In this document: piece by piece, positions 51,738 to 59,901 of the stretch | Numbering within the stretch: the first letter of the stretch is position 1 | Layout: every line of letters begins with the position of its first letter | DNA from: Mesobacillus harenae | Lineage (GTDB): Bacteria; Bacillota; Bacilli; Bacillales; Cytobacillaceae | Assembly (NCBI RefSeq): GCF_013343715.1 | Contig: NZ_JABUNR010000009.1 | Span: 124,001-188,000 of the forward strand | Reading direction: 5' to 3' | Length of the DNA stretch: 64,000 nt | Made by a program: the position numbers and the translations under genes | The notes under the pieces: model-generated | Told to the model about the DNA's origin: nothing | The model's input: the letters and a program-made list of their open reading frames with translations, nothing else | Database searches by the model: none

Positions 51738-51762
51738 AAAGCTGCCCATTTGGACAGCTTTT
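51738..51762 (-). terminator. Rho-independent terminator of the aldehyde dehydrogenase gene
   Basis: AAAGCTG pairs with CAGCTTT around a small inner hairpin (CCCATTTGGA), 7 bp past the stop. Confidence 0.75.
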
Positions 51763-51768
51763 CTGTGG

Positions 51769-53166
51769 TTATTTTAACAATTTGCGTACAAGGCTCAGTT
51801 TTTTATCATTATACGGCGGGAATAATGTTGTAAGATTAATTCTGCTGCTCTTTTTAAGGATGCTTTTTGCGTGTGAAAAAGTGGTGAAGCTGTAATGGCC
51901 ATGATAAGCTCCAATTCCAGAATTGCCTACGCCGCCAAATGGCAATTCTGGGTTAGCTAAATGGGTGAGGGTATCATTCAGGCTTACTCCTCCAGAAGAG
52001 GTTTCAGTCAGCACCTTTTCTTCGACGTCTTTTTTTGAGGAGAACAAGTAAAGTGCTAACGGCTTCGGCAATTTTTTAATCGAATCGAGCGCAACATCCA
52101 AATCCTGATAGGTCAAAATTGGAAGAATCGGACCAAATATCTCGTCTCCCATTGAGGCTGAATCCCAGGTGGCTTCTATTAAAGTTGGTTCGATAAAACG
52201 GGATTCAGGGTTGGTCGCACCGCCAAAAATGACCCGGTTTTTATCTTTCTCGATGATAGTTCTTAAACGGTCAAAATGCCGGTCGTTTACAATCCGGCCA
52301 AAATCCTTGCTGTGTTCAGTTTCTTCGCCATAGAAAGTTTTTAGCGTCCTTTTCATTTCAGCAACTAGATTATCTTTTACAGATTCATGTACCAAAAGAT
52401 AATCAGGTGCCACACAGGTTTGCCCAGAATTCAGGGTTTTCCCCCAAATGATTCGGTGTGCAGCGACCTTAATATTTGCGCTTTCATCGACAATTACAGG
52501 ACTTTTGCCTCCCAATTCAAGCGTCACCGGCACAAGGTTCTTTGCGGCTGCCTCCATAACGATTTTTCCGACTGGTACACTCCCTGTAAAAAAAATATAG
52601 TCAAATTGGGCATTGATTAAAGAAGTGTTTGTTTCGATCCCACCTTCAACAGAACGTATATAGGATTGGTCAAATGTAGACCCTATCATTTCCGTTATCA
52701 CAGCAGACACGTTTGGCACCACTTCTGATGGCTTAAGAACAACACAGTTACCGGCTGCAATTGCCCCTATTAAAGGTTCTATCAAAAGCTGGAACGGATA
52801 ATTGAAAGGTCCAATAATTAAGGCCGTCCCATACGGTTCATACATAATTGTGCTTTTCGAAGGAAAAAGCACTAGAGGTGTCTTCACTTTTTTTGGCTTT
52901 GCCCATTTTTTTAGACGTTTCTTGGTATGGGTAATGCTATTTAATACAAAGCCAATTTCGGAAGTATAAGTTTCAAACGGATGTTTCCCAAGATCTTTAT
53001 GAAGCGCCTCATTGATTTTAGATTCGTAGGCAATGATGCCTGCTCTGAGTTTTTCTAGCTGTCCTAAACGAAAATCCAAATCCAATGTTTTTTTGGACTT
53101 GAAATATTGATTATGCTGATGCAGGATATTTTTTACATCTTGAGGCTGCAGTTCTTCGCTTTCCAT
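51769..53166 (-). CDS. aldehyde dehydrogenase, class 3-type (YwdH-like)
   Basis: A 465-residue NAD(P)-dependent enzyme oxidising aldehydes to acids. NAD-site IIGPFNYPFQLLIEPLIGAIAAGNCVVLKPSE, FTGSVPVGK, the general base Glu in TLELGGKSPVIV (near 212), and the catalytic Cys in NSGQTCVAPDY (near 246). The length (shorter than class 1/2) and the C-terminal hydrophobic/basic tail (SSRINLTTLFPPYNDKKLSLVRKLLK) are typical of the ALDH3 group, which handles fatty and aromatic aldehydes. The gene ends 250 bp from the acyl-CoA cluster and faces the same way, so it may supply fatty acids to it. Confidence 0.9.
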   Translation of the reverse strand: MESEELQPQDVKNILHQHNQYFKSKKTLDLDFRLGQLEKLRAGIIAYESKINEALHKDLGKHPFETYTSEIGFVLNSITHTKKRLKKWAKPKKVKTPLVLFPSKSTIMYEPYGTALIIGPFNYPFQLLIEPLIGAIAAGNCVVLKPSEVVPNVSAVITEMIGSTFDQSYIRSVEGGIETNTSLINAQFDYIFFTGSVPVGKIVMEAAAKNLVPVTLELGGKSPVIVDESANIKVAAHRIIWGKTLNSGQTCVAPDYLLVHESVKDNLVAEMKRTLKTFYGEETEHSKDFGRIVNDRHFDRLRTIIEKDKNRVIFGGATNPESRFIEPTLIEATWDSASMGDEIFGPILPILTYQDLDVALDSIKKLPKPLALYLFSSKKDVEEKVLTETSSGGVSLNDTLTHLANPELPFGGVGNSGIGAYHGHYSFTTFSHAKSILKKSSRINLTTLFPPYNDKKLSLVRKLLK

Positions 53167-53330
53167 CAGATATCTAGTCCTCCCTTTTAGTGTATATCAA
53201 ACATTGTATTCATAAGATATTTGCAGATTTTAGCTTTACATTAGGATAACTCCAGCAAACTATATGCCGCAGCCAAAAGGTTATCTGCCAAACTTCATAT
53301 GTATTATAGACTTAAGTGTACCTAATAAAC

Positions 53331-53368
53331 AAAAAATAAGAGAGAGACCCGTTTGTAAAGGTCTCTCT
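53331..53368 (-). terminator. Rho-independent terminator of the acyl-CoA cluster
   Basis: AGAGAGACC pairs perfectly with GGTCTCTCT over a 10-nt loop, followed on the minus strand by a T-rich tract. It lies after the last gene of the cluster. Confidence 0.85.
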
Positions 53369-53376
53369 CCTTAAAA

Positions 53377-53389
53377 GGTGACAGGCACC
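53377..53389 (+). repeat. dispersed hairpin repeat GGTGACAGGCACC
   Basis: Single copy with ATCCATTTTATGG following, between the terminator and the stop of the last gene in the acyl-CoA cluster. Confidence 0.85.
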
Positions 53390-53413
53390 ATCCATTTTAT
53401 GGAGATACCCTTC

Positions 53414-54190
53414 TTATTTAATTAACCAGCCTCCATCTACGAGTGAATCGGTTCCAGTCATATAAGAGGCTTCTTTAGAGGCTAGAAAAGCGATAACATT
53501 TGCGATTTCCTCTGGTGCCGCAATCCGTCCTAAGGCTGTCTTTCTCTTAACACTATTTAAAAATTTTTCATTTTGAAGTCCACCTTCTGTAAGAGGTGTT
53601 TCAACAAACCCAGGTGAGACGGAATTGGCCCTGATTCCAAGTGGAGCAAGCTCTAGAGCCAGCGCTTTTGTAAAACTAATGACACCTGCCTTAGCTGTGC
53701 TGTAAGGAACGAATTGGGCACCTGCCTTATGCCCTGAAAGGGAAGCAACATTAACAATCGATCGATTCTCAGGAACCAGATCACGTTCGGCTCCTTTTGC
53801 CATAATGCGTCCCAGTTTTTGAGAAAGAATAAATACACTTTTTAAATTTAAATTTTGAGCATAATCCCAAGTTTCTTCACTTGCTTCCAACACTTTCCCA
53901 TTTGCAGAGCCTCCAGCATTATTAATTAGGACATGCAGATCGCCAAATTGTTCTTTAACATAATCGGCCAGCTCCTGGACATCATCGGAATCTGTGACAT
54001 CTGCCTGAAAAATTTCTGCCATTGGAATTCTCTTTGTTTTGTTTATTTCGTTTGCAACAGCTTCCAATTTAGCTTTAGTTCGGCCTACTAGGATAACCTT
54101 TGCACCTTCGTTTGCAAGACGGATCGCCGTTGCCCTTCCGATTCCGCTTCCTGCTCCTGTAATTAATGATATATTGTCGATAAAACGCAT
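53414..54190 (-). CDS. short-chain dehydrogenase/reductase
   Basis: A 258-residue Rossmann-fold oxidoreductase. Cofactor loop ITGAGSGIGRA, NNAGGSA, the catalytic Ser in NVASLSGHKAG and Tyr-Lys in YSTAKAGV, followed by APLGIRANSVSPGFVETPL. All classic SDR residues are present. The presence of Arg in VGRTKAKLE after strand 2 suggests NADP preference. ATG at 54190 has GGGGAGGG; upstream in-frame starts are not supported. It is the last gene of the acyl-CoA cluster and probably acts as a 3-hydroxyacyl-CoA or alcohol dehydrogenase. Confidence 0.87.
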   Translation of the reverse strand: MRFIDNISLITGAGSGIGRATAIRLANEGAKVILVGRTKAKLEAVANEINKTKRIPMAEIFQADVTDSDDVQELADYVKEQFGDLHVLINNAGGSANGKVLEASEETWDYAQNLNLKSVFILSQKLGRIMAKGAERDLVPENRSIVNVASLSGHKAGAQFVPYSTAKAGVISFTKALALELAPLGIRANSVSPGFVETPLTEGGLQNEKFLNSVKRKTALGRIAAPEEIANVIAFLASKEASYMTGTDSLVDGGWLIK

Positions 54191-54286
54191 GTTAACCCTC
54201 CCCTTAAATTTTAATCGCTCGCGAGCTCTCCTAGACTGCAATCTATTGATTAGTTATTAACTCCATGCTTTACCAGGGCTGCACCT

Positions 54287-55060
54287 TTATCCTTTTTTAA
54301 ATCCTTGATTATTCAGCCAACTTCCGCCGTCCATTGTTACACATTCTCCATTGATATATTCCGATTCAGGTGCTAATAAAAAGTAAGCGAGATTCGCAAT
54401 TTCTTCTGCTCTGCCAAATCTTTTGAGGGGGATCCCATTCATCGCTTCTTTGTAACCATCGCTAGAGTCTATTAGTCTCGCAACCCCCTCTGTATCTTCA
54501 ATAGGACCTGGAGCTATACAGTTGGCTCTAATTCCATATTTGCTTCCCCACTCTACCGCAAGCGTTCTTGTCATAGCCAGAATTCCTGCCTTGGCACTTG
54601 CAGCGTGCACATTCCCTGCAGCTCCTGCCCAGGCCATTGTCGCTATGATATTGAGAATGCTCCCTTGCTGCTTGTTTGCTATCCATTCCTTGCCTACCGC
54701 TTGAGAACAATACCAGGTGCCGTTTAAATCAATATTAATAACCGCGTTCCAACCGTTGATTGAAAGGTCCTCGGCTGCACAGACAAAGTTTCCGGCTGCA
54801 TTATTGACAAGTCCATCTATCTTTCCAAATGTTTGCTTAGTAACCCGGACCATTTCATTGACATTTTCAGGAATTCTGACATCCATTTGAAAATCCAAAA
54901 TCTGACCTTCAAAGGTTTCAATTTCACTTTTGGCGGTTTTTAATTTATCAGCCGTTCTTCCCGTGATCACAACATTGGCACCTTTAGAAGCAAATTTCTT
55001 AGCCATTGCTTTCCCTATGCCGCTGCCTCCGCCTGTGATTATGATAGTTTTACCTTCCAT
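54287..55060 (-). CDS. SDR of the 2,4-dienoyl-CoA reductase (FadH/DECR) type
   Basis: A 257-residue SDR. Cofactor loop ITGGGSGIGKAMA, NNAAGNFVCAAEDLSINGWNAVINIDLNGT and NCIAPGPIEDTEGVARL match the dienoyl-CoA reductases, including FadH of B. subtilis. In place of the usual SDR Tyr-x3-Lys it has HAASAKAGI, without the Tyr; this is normal for DECR-type enzymes, which use a different proton donor. It reduces 2,4-dienoyl-CoA intermediates made from unsaturated acyl chains, using NADPH. ATG at 55060 follows AAGGAGGGG. Confidence 0.86.
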   Translation of the reverse strand: MEGKTIIITGGGSGIGKAMAKKFASKGANVVITGRTADKLKTAKSEIETFEGQILDFQMDVRIPENVNEMVRVTKQTFGKIDGLVNNAAGNFVCAAEDLSINGWNAVINIDLNGTWYCSQAVGKEWIANKQQGSILNIIATMAWAGAAGNVHAASAKAGILAMTRTLAVEWGSKYGIRANCIAPGPIEDTEGVARLIDSSDGYKEAMNGIPLKRFGRAEEIANLAYFLLAPESEYINGECVTMDGGSWLNNQGFKKG

Positions 55061-55163
55061 GCTCTTCCCCTCCTTAATCCTTCTATCTAAGCTGAAATGC
55101 ATCCCAAATAGAATGTTATCGAAATTTAACCGAATCCAAAGCTGAGCAGCAGGACAAGTCCTG

Positions 55164-55547
55164 TTATCTCTTTATTTCAAAAAAACCTTTAACTTTTACT
55201 TCCCCAGCCTCATTGACTGCCTCGGCCTCACAAATCCAGCGATCGTCTTTTTCATCGACAATGTTGCCTCTAACTGTTATTTTTTCACCTGGCTTTGTCA
55301 TTGCCTTGAATCGGACAGAAAATTTAACTAAATCCTCTGCTGAAAACCATTCGCCTATTGCTTGGCCGATAAAACCCATAATCATCATGCCGTGTGCGAT
55401 CACTCCCCCAAGCCCGGCTTCTTCAGCAAACGGGACAACCGTATGGATCGGATTAAAATCTCCAGATGCGCCAGCGTATTTAACAAGCTGAGTATGGGTA
55501 ATTTCTTCTTTTTGAATTGGTTTCAATTGATATCCATCATTCATCAT
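55164..55547 (-). CDS. MaoC-like (R)-specific enoyl-CoA hydratase
   Basis: A 127-residue single hot-dog fold. The hydratase motif is intact: YAGASGDFNPIHTVVPFAEEAGLGGVIAHGMMIMGFIG, with the catalytic Asp and His (D-F-N-P-I-H). It hydrates trans-2-enoyl-CoA. The ATG follows AGGAGGGAAA; a second ATG one codon later is equally possible. It is 8 bp after the stop of a second, shorter MaoC-fold gene, so the two probably form a heterodimer, as in two-gene hydratases of actinobacteria. Confidence 0.88.
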   Translation of the reverse strand: MMNDGYQLKPIQKEEITHTQLVKYAGASGDFNPIHTVVPFAEEAGLGGVIAHGMMIMGFIGQAIGEWFSAEDLVKFSVRFKAMTKPGEKITVRGNIVDEKDDRWICEAEAVNEAGEVKVKGFFEIKR

Positions 55548-55555
55548 TTTCCCTC

Positions 55556-55963
55556 CTAATGCCTTTCAATCACGGTTGAACGTGAGATTAGGACAAGTTC
55601 ATCCTGTTCATTAAAATATTCTTTTTTAATAACCACAAAGTTCATGGCAGCTTTCGTATATATATTTTCGACTACACCCTTAACCGTCAAAATGTCCCCG
55701 ACCTTCATTTCACCGAAATATTCATATTCCTGCTCTCCATGTAGAACCTTTTTTCCATTTAAGCCCAGCAACTCTCCTATGGATTGCCCACCACCCCAAA
55801 AATCAATAACCGTAGGGAAGGTTGGCAAGAGTTTTTCCCCAATTAAATATTCTTCTTTCAAGTCACCGATCGCCAATGCGAGCTCCTTAACTTTTCCTGC
55901 TTCAACTTTAAAAGTATAGGATTCTAATTTTGCGCCAATTTTCTCTTGCAAGGCTGTGTTCAT
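55556..55963 (-). CDS. MaoC N-terminal-type dehydratase subunit (FAS1-like)
   Basis: A 135-residue hot-dog domain of the MaoC_dehydrat_N type. Typical segments: KIGAKLESYTFKVEAGKVKELALAIGD and the closing GEQEYEYFGEMKVGDILTVKGVVENIY, TKAAMNFVVIKKEYFNEQDELVLISRSTVIER. It lacks the catalytic D-x-N-x-x-H and should be the structural or binding partner of the next gene. ATG at 55963 is preferred over a GTG three codons upstream that sits on the AAAGGAGA site. It follows the thiolase gene by 33 bp. Confidence 0.82.
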   Translation of the reverse strand: MNTALQEKIGAKLESYTFKVEAGKVKELALAIGDLKEEYLIGEKLLPTFPTVIDFWGGGQSIGELLGLNGKKVLHGEQEYEYFGEMKVGDILTVKGVVENIYTKAAMNFVVIKKEYFNEQDELVLISRSTVIERH

Positions 55964-55996
55964 TTCTAGCACTCTCCTTTTTTGAAATTCTGTATA

Positions 55997-57181
55997 TTAA
56001 GATAATTCTTTGCCTACTACAGAAACAAACGACACACATTGCATCGGCGAACCGCCGAGATTATGGGTCAGACCGAGTTTAGGATTATCCAGCTGACGCT
56101 TTCCTGCTTTTCCCTGGAATTGCAAATACATTTCGTAGAGCATCCTTAGCCCGCTCGCACCAATTGGGTGTCCAAATGATTTTAATCCGCCGTCTGGATT
56201 AACAGGCAATTCTCCGTCTAGCTCAAACACCCCATTTAAGACATCTTTCCAGCCTTGGCCTCGTTCACTTAATCCCAAATCTTCATAGATCACCAGCTCT
56301 GTCGGGGTAAAGCAATCATGAACTTCAGCCATGCTAATTTCTTTCCTGGGATCTTTAATTCCCGCTTCCCGATAGGCTGCCTGAGAGGCTACAACATTTT
56401 CTTTTATCGATGTAAAATCAAAATCCTGACGCAGGCGCCCATCCCCAGGGCCTGCAGCGATCGAAAGCGCTTTTACATACATCGGCTCTTTACTATATTT
56501 ATGGGCATCTTCTGACCGAACAATAATGGCTGCGGCAGCTCCATCAGCTACACCCGAACAATCCATTATTCCGAGTGGTGCGGCAACCAAGGGTGAGTTG
56601 GATATTTTATCCATAGGAACTTCACTGCGGTATTGAGCTTTAGGATTGAGGGAGCCATTGTAGTGATTTTTATAAGCAATTCGTGATAATACTTCTCTTC
56701 CTTGTTCTTTTGTCAGGCCATACTTTTTAAAATAAGCCGGTGCAAGGAATGAGAAGGAGGCCGGTGCTGAAAAATTTGGCGCCGTTCCGTCACTCGGCGG
56801 TTTAGGCGTGTTAAGGCCACTCAAACCGGAATCCTTTAATTTTTCTACTCCAATTGCAAGAACCATATCATAAGCTCCAGAAGCAACGGCATAACAGGCA
56901 TTACGAAATGCTTCCGAACCTGTCGCACACATATTTTCCACTCTTGTAACAGGAATATATTGAGTCTTTAAAGCTCCAGAAAGGGTTATTCCTGCATATC
57001 CGGAAATCATTGTCCCCAACCAAGCTGCTTCAATGTCCTTTGGTTCAATTCCAGCATCATTAAAAGCTTCATAAGCTGCCTCTACTAACAAATCCTCAAC
57101 ACTTTTATCCCAATGTTCTGCAAACCTTGTACAGCCCATTCCAATAACGGCTACCTTGTCGCTAATTCCCTTTCTGCTCAT
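55997..57181 (-). CDS. SCP2-type thiolase (acyl-CoA acetyltransferase or aldolase partner)
   Basis: A 394-residue thiolase-fold protein. The nucleophile region is ENMCATGSEAFRNACYAVASG (Cys near 85), with EVHDCFTPTELVIYEDLG and the oxyanion/His motif GGLKSFGHPIGASGLRMLYEM. These are the SCP2-thiolase (thiolase-like lipid-transfer) versions of the motifs. Its ATG begins directly after the stop of the HMG-CoA-synthase/DUF35 gene (0 bp gap), so the products are likely a complex. In actinobacterial steroid degradation such pairs do retro-aldol cleavage (Ltp2 with a DUF35 partner); plain thiolysis is the other possibility. Confidence 0.86.
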   Translation of the reverse strand: MSRKGISDKVAVIGMGCTRFAEHWDKSVEDLLVEAAYEAFNDAGIEPKDIEAAWLGTMISGYAGITLSGALKTQYIPVTRVENMCATGSEAFRNACYAVASGAYDMVLAIGVEKLKDSGLSGLNTPKPPSDGTAPNFSAPASFSFLAPAYFKKYGLTKEQGREVLSRIAYKNHYNGSLNPKAQYRSEVPMDKISNSPLVAAPLGIMDCSGVADGAAAAIIVRSEDAHKYSKEPMYVKALSIAAGPGDGRLRQDFDFTSIKENVVASQAAYREAGIKDPRKEISMAEVHDCFTPTELVIYEDLGLSERGQGWKDVLNGVFELDGELPVNPDGGLKSFGHPIGASGLRMLYEMYLQFQGKAGKRQLDNPKLGLTHNLGGSPMQCVSFVSVVGKELS

Positions 57182-58594
57182 CTAGACACTCTCCTTTTGC
57201 CTAATCGGCCTTGCTTTCCAGAAATAGTTACTGATTCCTCCTGCTTCATACAAACGCCTGAACGTCATCTCCATATTCATGCCTATTTCAATTTCTGCAG
57301 GGCTGCAGTCCGTCACCTCACAAATAATCCGGCCGCCATGAACAAAATCGATCACAGCCACTATCATCGGCGGTGCAGGCGATGCTGCCAGATGATCGAG
57401 TGTATACGTCATTACTTTTGCAGATTGCCCAACAAAACAATAATCCTCCATCTCATCCTTTGCCTGGCATTGTATACAAACACGCTGGTGCGGGAATCGT
57501 GCGGTACCACACCTTCGACATTTTGATCCCGTAAACGATAGATTTTGCCGATGCTTTCTATATAAAGCAGGTGCAGAGGGCCGATCCGTCGCCGGCCTTC
57601 TCGCCGGCTCGGTTTCAATGAGGTCTCTCCACTTAAGATAGTCACTGTATAAAATTTGATCATTTTTAAAAGCTAAACAGCCATTTACGCCTTTACGATC
57701 CTTTAGCTCTTTAATGGCATCTGTTACTTCAAACAGCATATAGTCCAGGCCTTCTGCAAAGGCAATAACAAGCAGCTGATCACCGGGTTTGGCAGTTTCC
57801 AAAGCAGATACCAGCATCATTGGAGCATGGGCGTTCCCAGTGTCTCCCACTGAATCAAACAAGGGATTTTCTAGTTGCTCTTTTTTAAATCCAAGAGCAC
57901 TGGCTGCCTGTGAATGTGCCCGTATCCCTGGACCAGAAATGATGACCTTTGAAAGTGAATCTGCAGAACGGCTATTTCTTTCTAAAAATGGTGTAATTGT
58001 CTCTTTTACTTGTTTCAAAAACACAGTGGAGCCGAGCCGTTCTTCCCAGGTTTGAGTAAACCTGTCCTCTTGGCTGCGCCATTGACTAATGATTTCTCCC
58101 TGGAGACTTCCTTGGTCGACCATACTTGCAATAACATTATCCCCGCTGCCCATTAGAAAGGAGACAGCACCGTCACCAAACCAAAGCTCGTTTTGTCCAG
58201 TTGGTGCACCAGTCCTGCAGTCCGATGCAATCACCAATGTCTTTTCATCGGGCTGTGCCGATAACATCGACGAAGTTCCGCTTCTCAAAGAGGAAGCGGT
58301 TTCAATTCCGCGGACAGTTTCTTTTAGGCTTAAAGCTGTAGCTATTGTCCCAACCGACCCTTTTTCTTTGTAAGGTGAGCTGACTGTAGCAAAGTAAACT
58401 GCATCGACATCATGTGGATTGATTCCATTTAAACAATCAAGTGCTGCCTCCACACCCATAGAAATGCTATCTTCATCATAACCAGCAACTGCTTTTTCCC
58501 CGGCTGGCCCCAGCTTCCCAAAAAATTCACTGATTTTCTTTCTTTGAAGACGATTATAGGGAACATAGGCCCCATAAGAAATAATTCCTTTCAT
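57182..58594 (-). CDS. HMG-CoA-synthase-like protein fused to a zinc-ribbon/OB (DUF35) domain
   Basis: A 470-residue fusion. The first ~330 residues have the thiolase/HMG-CoA synthase fold (GIISYGAYVPYNRLQRKKI, ALDCLNGINPHDVDAVYFATVS, VGDTGNAHAPMMLVSALE). The usual HMGS catalytic Cys region appears as TASSLRSGTSSM without Cys, so condensation activity is doubtful. The C-terminal ~120 residues are the DUF35 unit: a zinc knuckle CRRCG...CIQC (near 360-376) and an OB-fold with VMTYTLDHLA and VIDFVHGGRIICEVTD. DUF35 partners of SCP2 thiolases bind the acyl-CoA and support aldol or thiolase chemistry. The thiolase gene follows without a gap. Confidence 0.83.
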   Translation of the reverse strand: MKGIISYGAYVPYNRLQRKKISEFFGKLGPAGEKAVAGYDEDSISMGVEAALDCLNGINPHDVDAVYFATVSSPYKEKGSVGTIATALSLKETVRGIETASSLRSGTSSMLSAQPDEKTLVIASDCRTGAPTGQNELWFGDGAVSFLMGSGDNVIASMVDQGSLQGEIISQWRSQEDRFTQTWEERLGSTVFLKQVKETITPFLERNSRSADSLSKVIISGPGIRAHSQAASALGFKKEQLENPLFDSVGDTGNAHAPMMLVSALETAKPGDQLLVIAFAEGLDYMLFEVTDAIKELKDRKGVNGCLAFKNDQILYSDYLKWRDLIETEPARRPATDRPSAPALYRKHRQNLSFTGSKCRRCGTARFPHQRVCIQCQAKDEMEDYCFVGQSAKVMTYTLDHLAASPAPPMIVAVIDFVHGGRIICEVTDCSPAEIEIGMNMEMTFRRLYEAGGISNYFWKARPIRQKESV

Positions 58595-58640
58595 ATTCCT
58601 GCTCCTCTCTTCACCTTTTTAAAAGACTTTTAAACGGTTA

Positions 58641-59813
58641 TTAGACATTTACTGTCGGGTTACTTTTTAAATATTCTTTATGAAGCTGCCCAGCAATGAT
58701 ATTTTTTTGAATTTCAGATGTACCCTCATAAATTTTGGTGATTCTAGCATCACGGTAATATCTTTCAATTGGGAAATCTTTAATATAGCCTATCCCCCCA
58801 TGAATTTGCACAGCTTTGTCTGCTATTCGATTGTAGATCTCTGATCCGAGCAGTTTGGCCATTGCTGCCTCTTTGATTACATTCATCCCTTGATCAACCA
58901 TCCATGCAACACGGTAAGTTACAGAACGCAGCGTTTCCACATCCAGCGCTATCTCTGCTAAATAGTGCTGAATAATCTGCTGTTCAAAAATCGGTTTTCC
59001 AAATTGTTCTCTTTCGTGTGCATATTTGACTGATAATTCCAATAATTTCTGACAGGAACCAAGGTTGCGTGCTGCAAGACCTGCGCGGCCATTGGCCAGG
59101 ATTTTCAAAGCATTAACATATCCTAATCCTTCTTCACCTAAAACATTTTCTGCTGGGACTTCACAATCATCAAAGAAGATTTCTGAAGAATGTGAACCGC
59201 GAAGTCCCATCTTTTCTTCCGTTTTTCCGACTATGAAGCCTTTAAAATCACTCTCTACGATAAATGAAGTAATCCCTTTAGCTCCTTTACTAGGATCCGT
59301 GACGGCCATAACTGTAAAAACAGCTGCACTCGGCCCATTGGTAATATAGTGTTTTGAACCATTTAGAATGTACTTATCTCCTTTACGGACTGCCTTCGTC
59401 TTAATCGCCACTGCATTTGAACCAGCACTTGGTTCCGTTAAAGCGAATGCACCTAGTAATTCTCCAGTTGCCATCCCAGGCAAATACTTTCTTTTTTGCT
59501 GCTCATTTCCCATTTCTACTATGCCAACAGAGCCAATGCCCGTATGTCCCCCAATAACAGTTGTATATCCGTTAGAAGTACGGCCGATTTCTTCGTATAT
59601 TGCACATTTTGCAACCATATCAATACCCAAACCGCCATACTCCTCTGGAATACTTAACCCAAATAAGCCAATATCTTTGCTCATTTGCATAATATGGTCG
59701 GGTATTTTATCCTCTTTTTCAATTTGATCAGCAAGAGGATCCACAGTGTTGTCAACAAAGTCCCTAATCGATTTTTTCATTTCTAGTAGTTCTGGTGATA
59801 AATTAAAATCCAT
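58641..59813 (-). CDS. acyl-CoA dehydrogenase (short/branched-chain type)
   Basis: A 390-residue FAD enzyme making trans-2-enoyl-CoA. FAD/substrate segments: AFALTEPSAGSNAVAIKTKA, KHYITNGPSAAVFTVMAVTD, FGKPIFEQQIIQHYLAE, VQIHGGIGYIKDFPIERYYRD. The catalytic Glu is in the C-terminal IYEGTSEIQKNII, the placement used by short-, medium- and branched-short-chain enzymes. It is followed after 46 bp by the HMGS/DUF35 gene. Electrons leave by ETF, which is not in the window. Confidence 0.9.
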   Translation of the reverse strand: MDFNLSPELLEMKKSIRDFVDNTVDPLADQIEKEDKIPDHIMQMSKDIGLFGLSIPEEYGGLGIDMVAKCAIYEEIGRTSNGYTTVIGGHTGIGSVGIVEMGNEQQKRKYLPGMATGELLGAFALTEPSAGSNAVAIKTKAVRKGDKYILNGSKHYITNGPSAAVFTVMAVTDPSKGAKGITSFIVESDFKGFIVGKTEEKMGLRGSHSSEIFFDDCEVPAENVLGEEGLGYVNALKILANGRAGLAARNLGSCQKLLELSVKYAHEREQFGKPIFEQQIIQHYLAEIALDVETLRSVTYRVAWMVDQGMNVIKEAAMAKLLGSEIYNRIADKAVQIHGGIGYIKDFPIERYYRDARITKIYEGTSEIQKNIIAGQLHKEYLKSNPTVNV

Positions 59814-59901
59814 TTTTATCTCTCCTTTATTTATGGTGCTATTAAACTTGTTTTTTGAAAATCATCACATATAACTGGCCATAGCTGATTTTGTATAAAA
59901 A

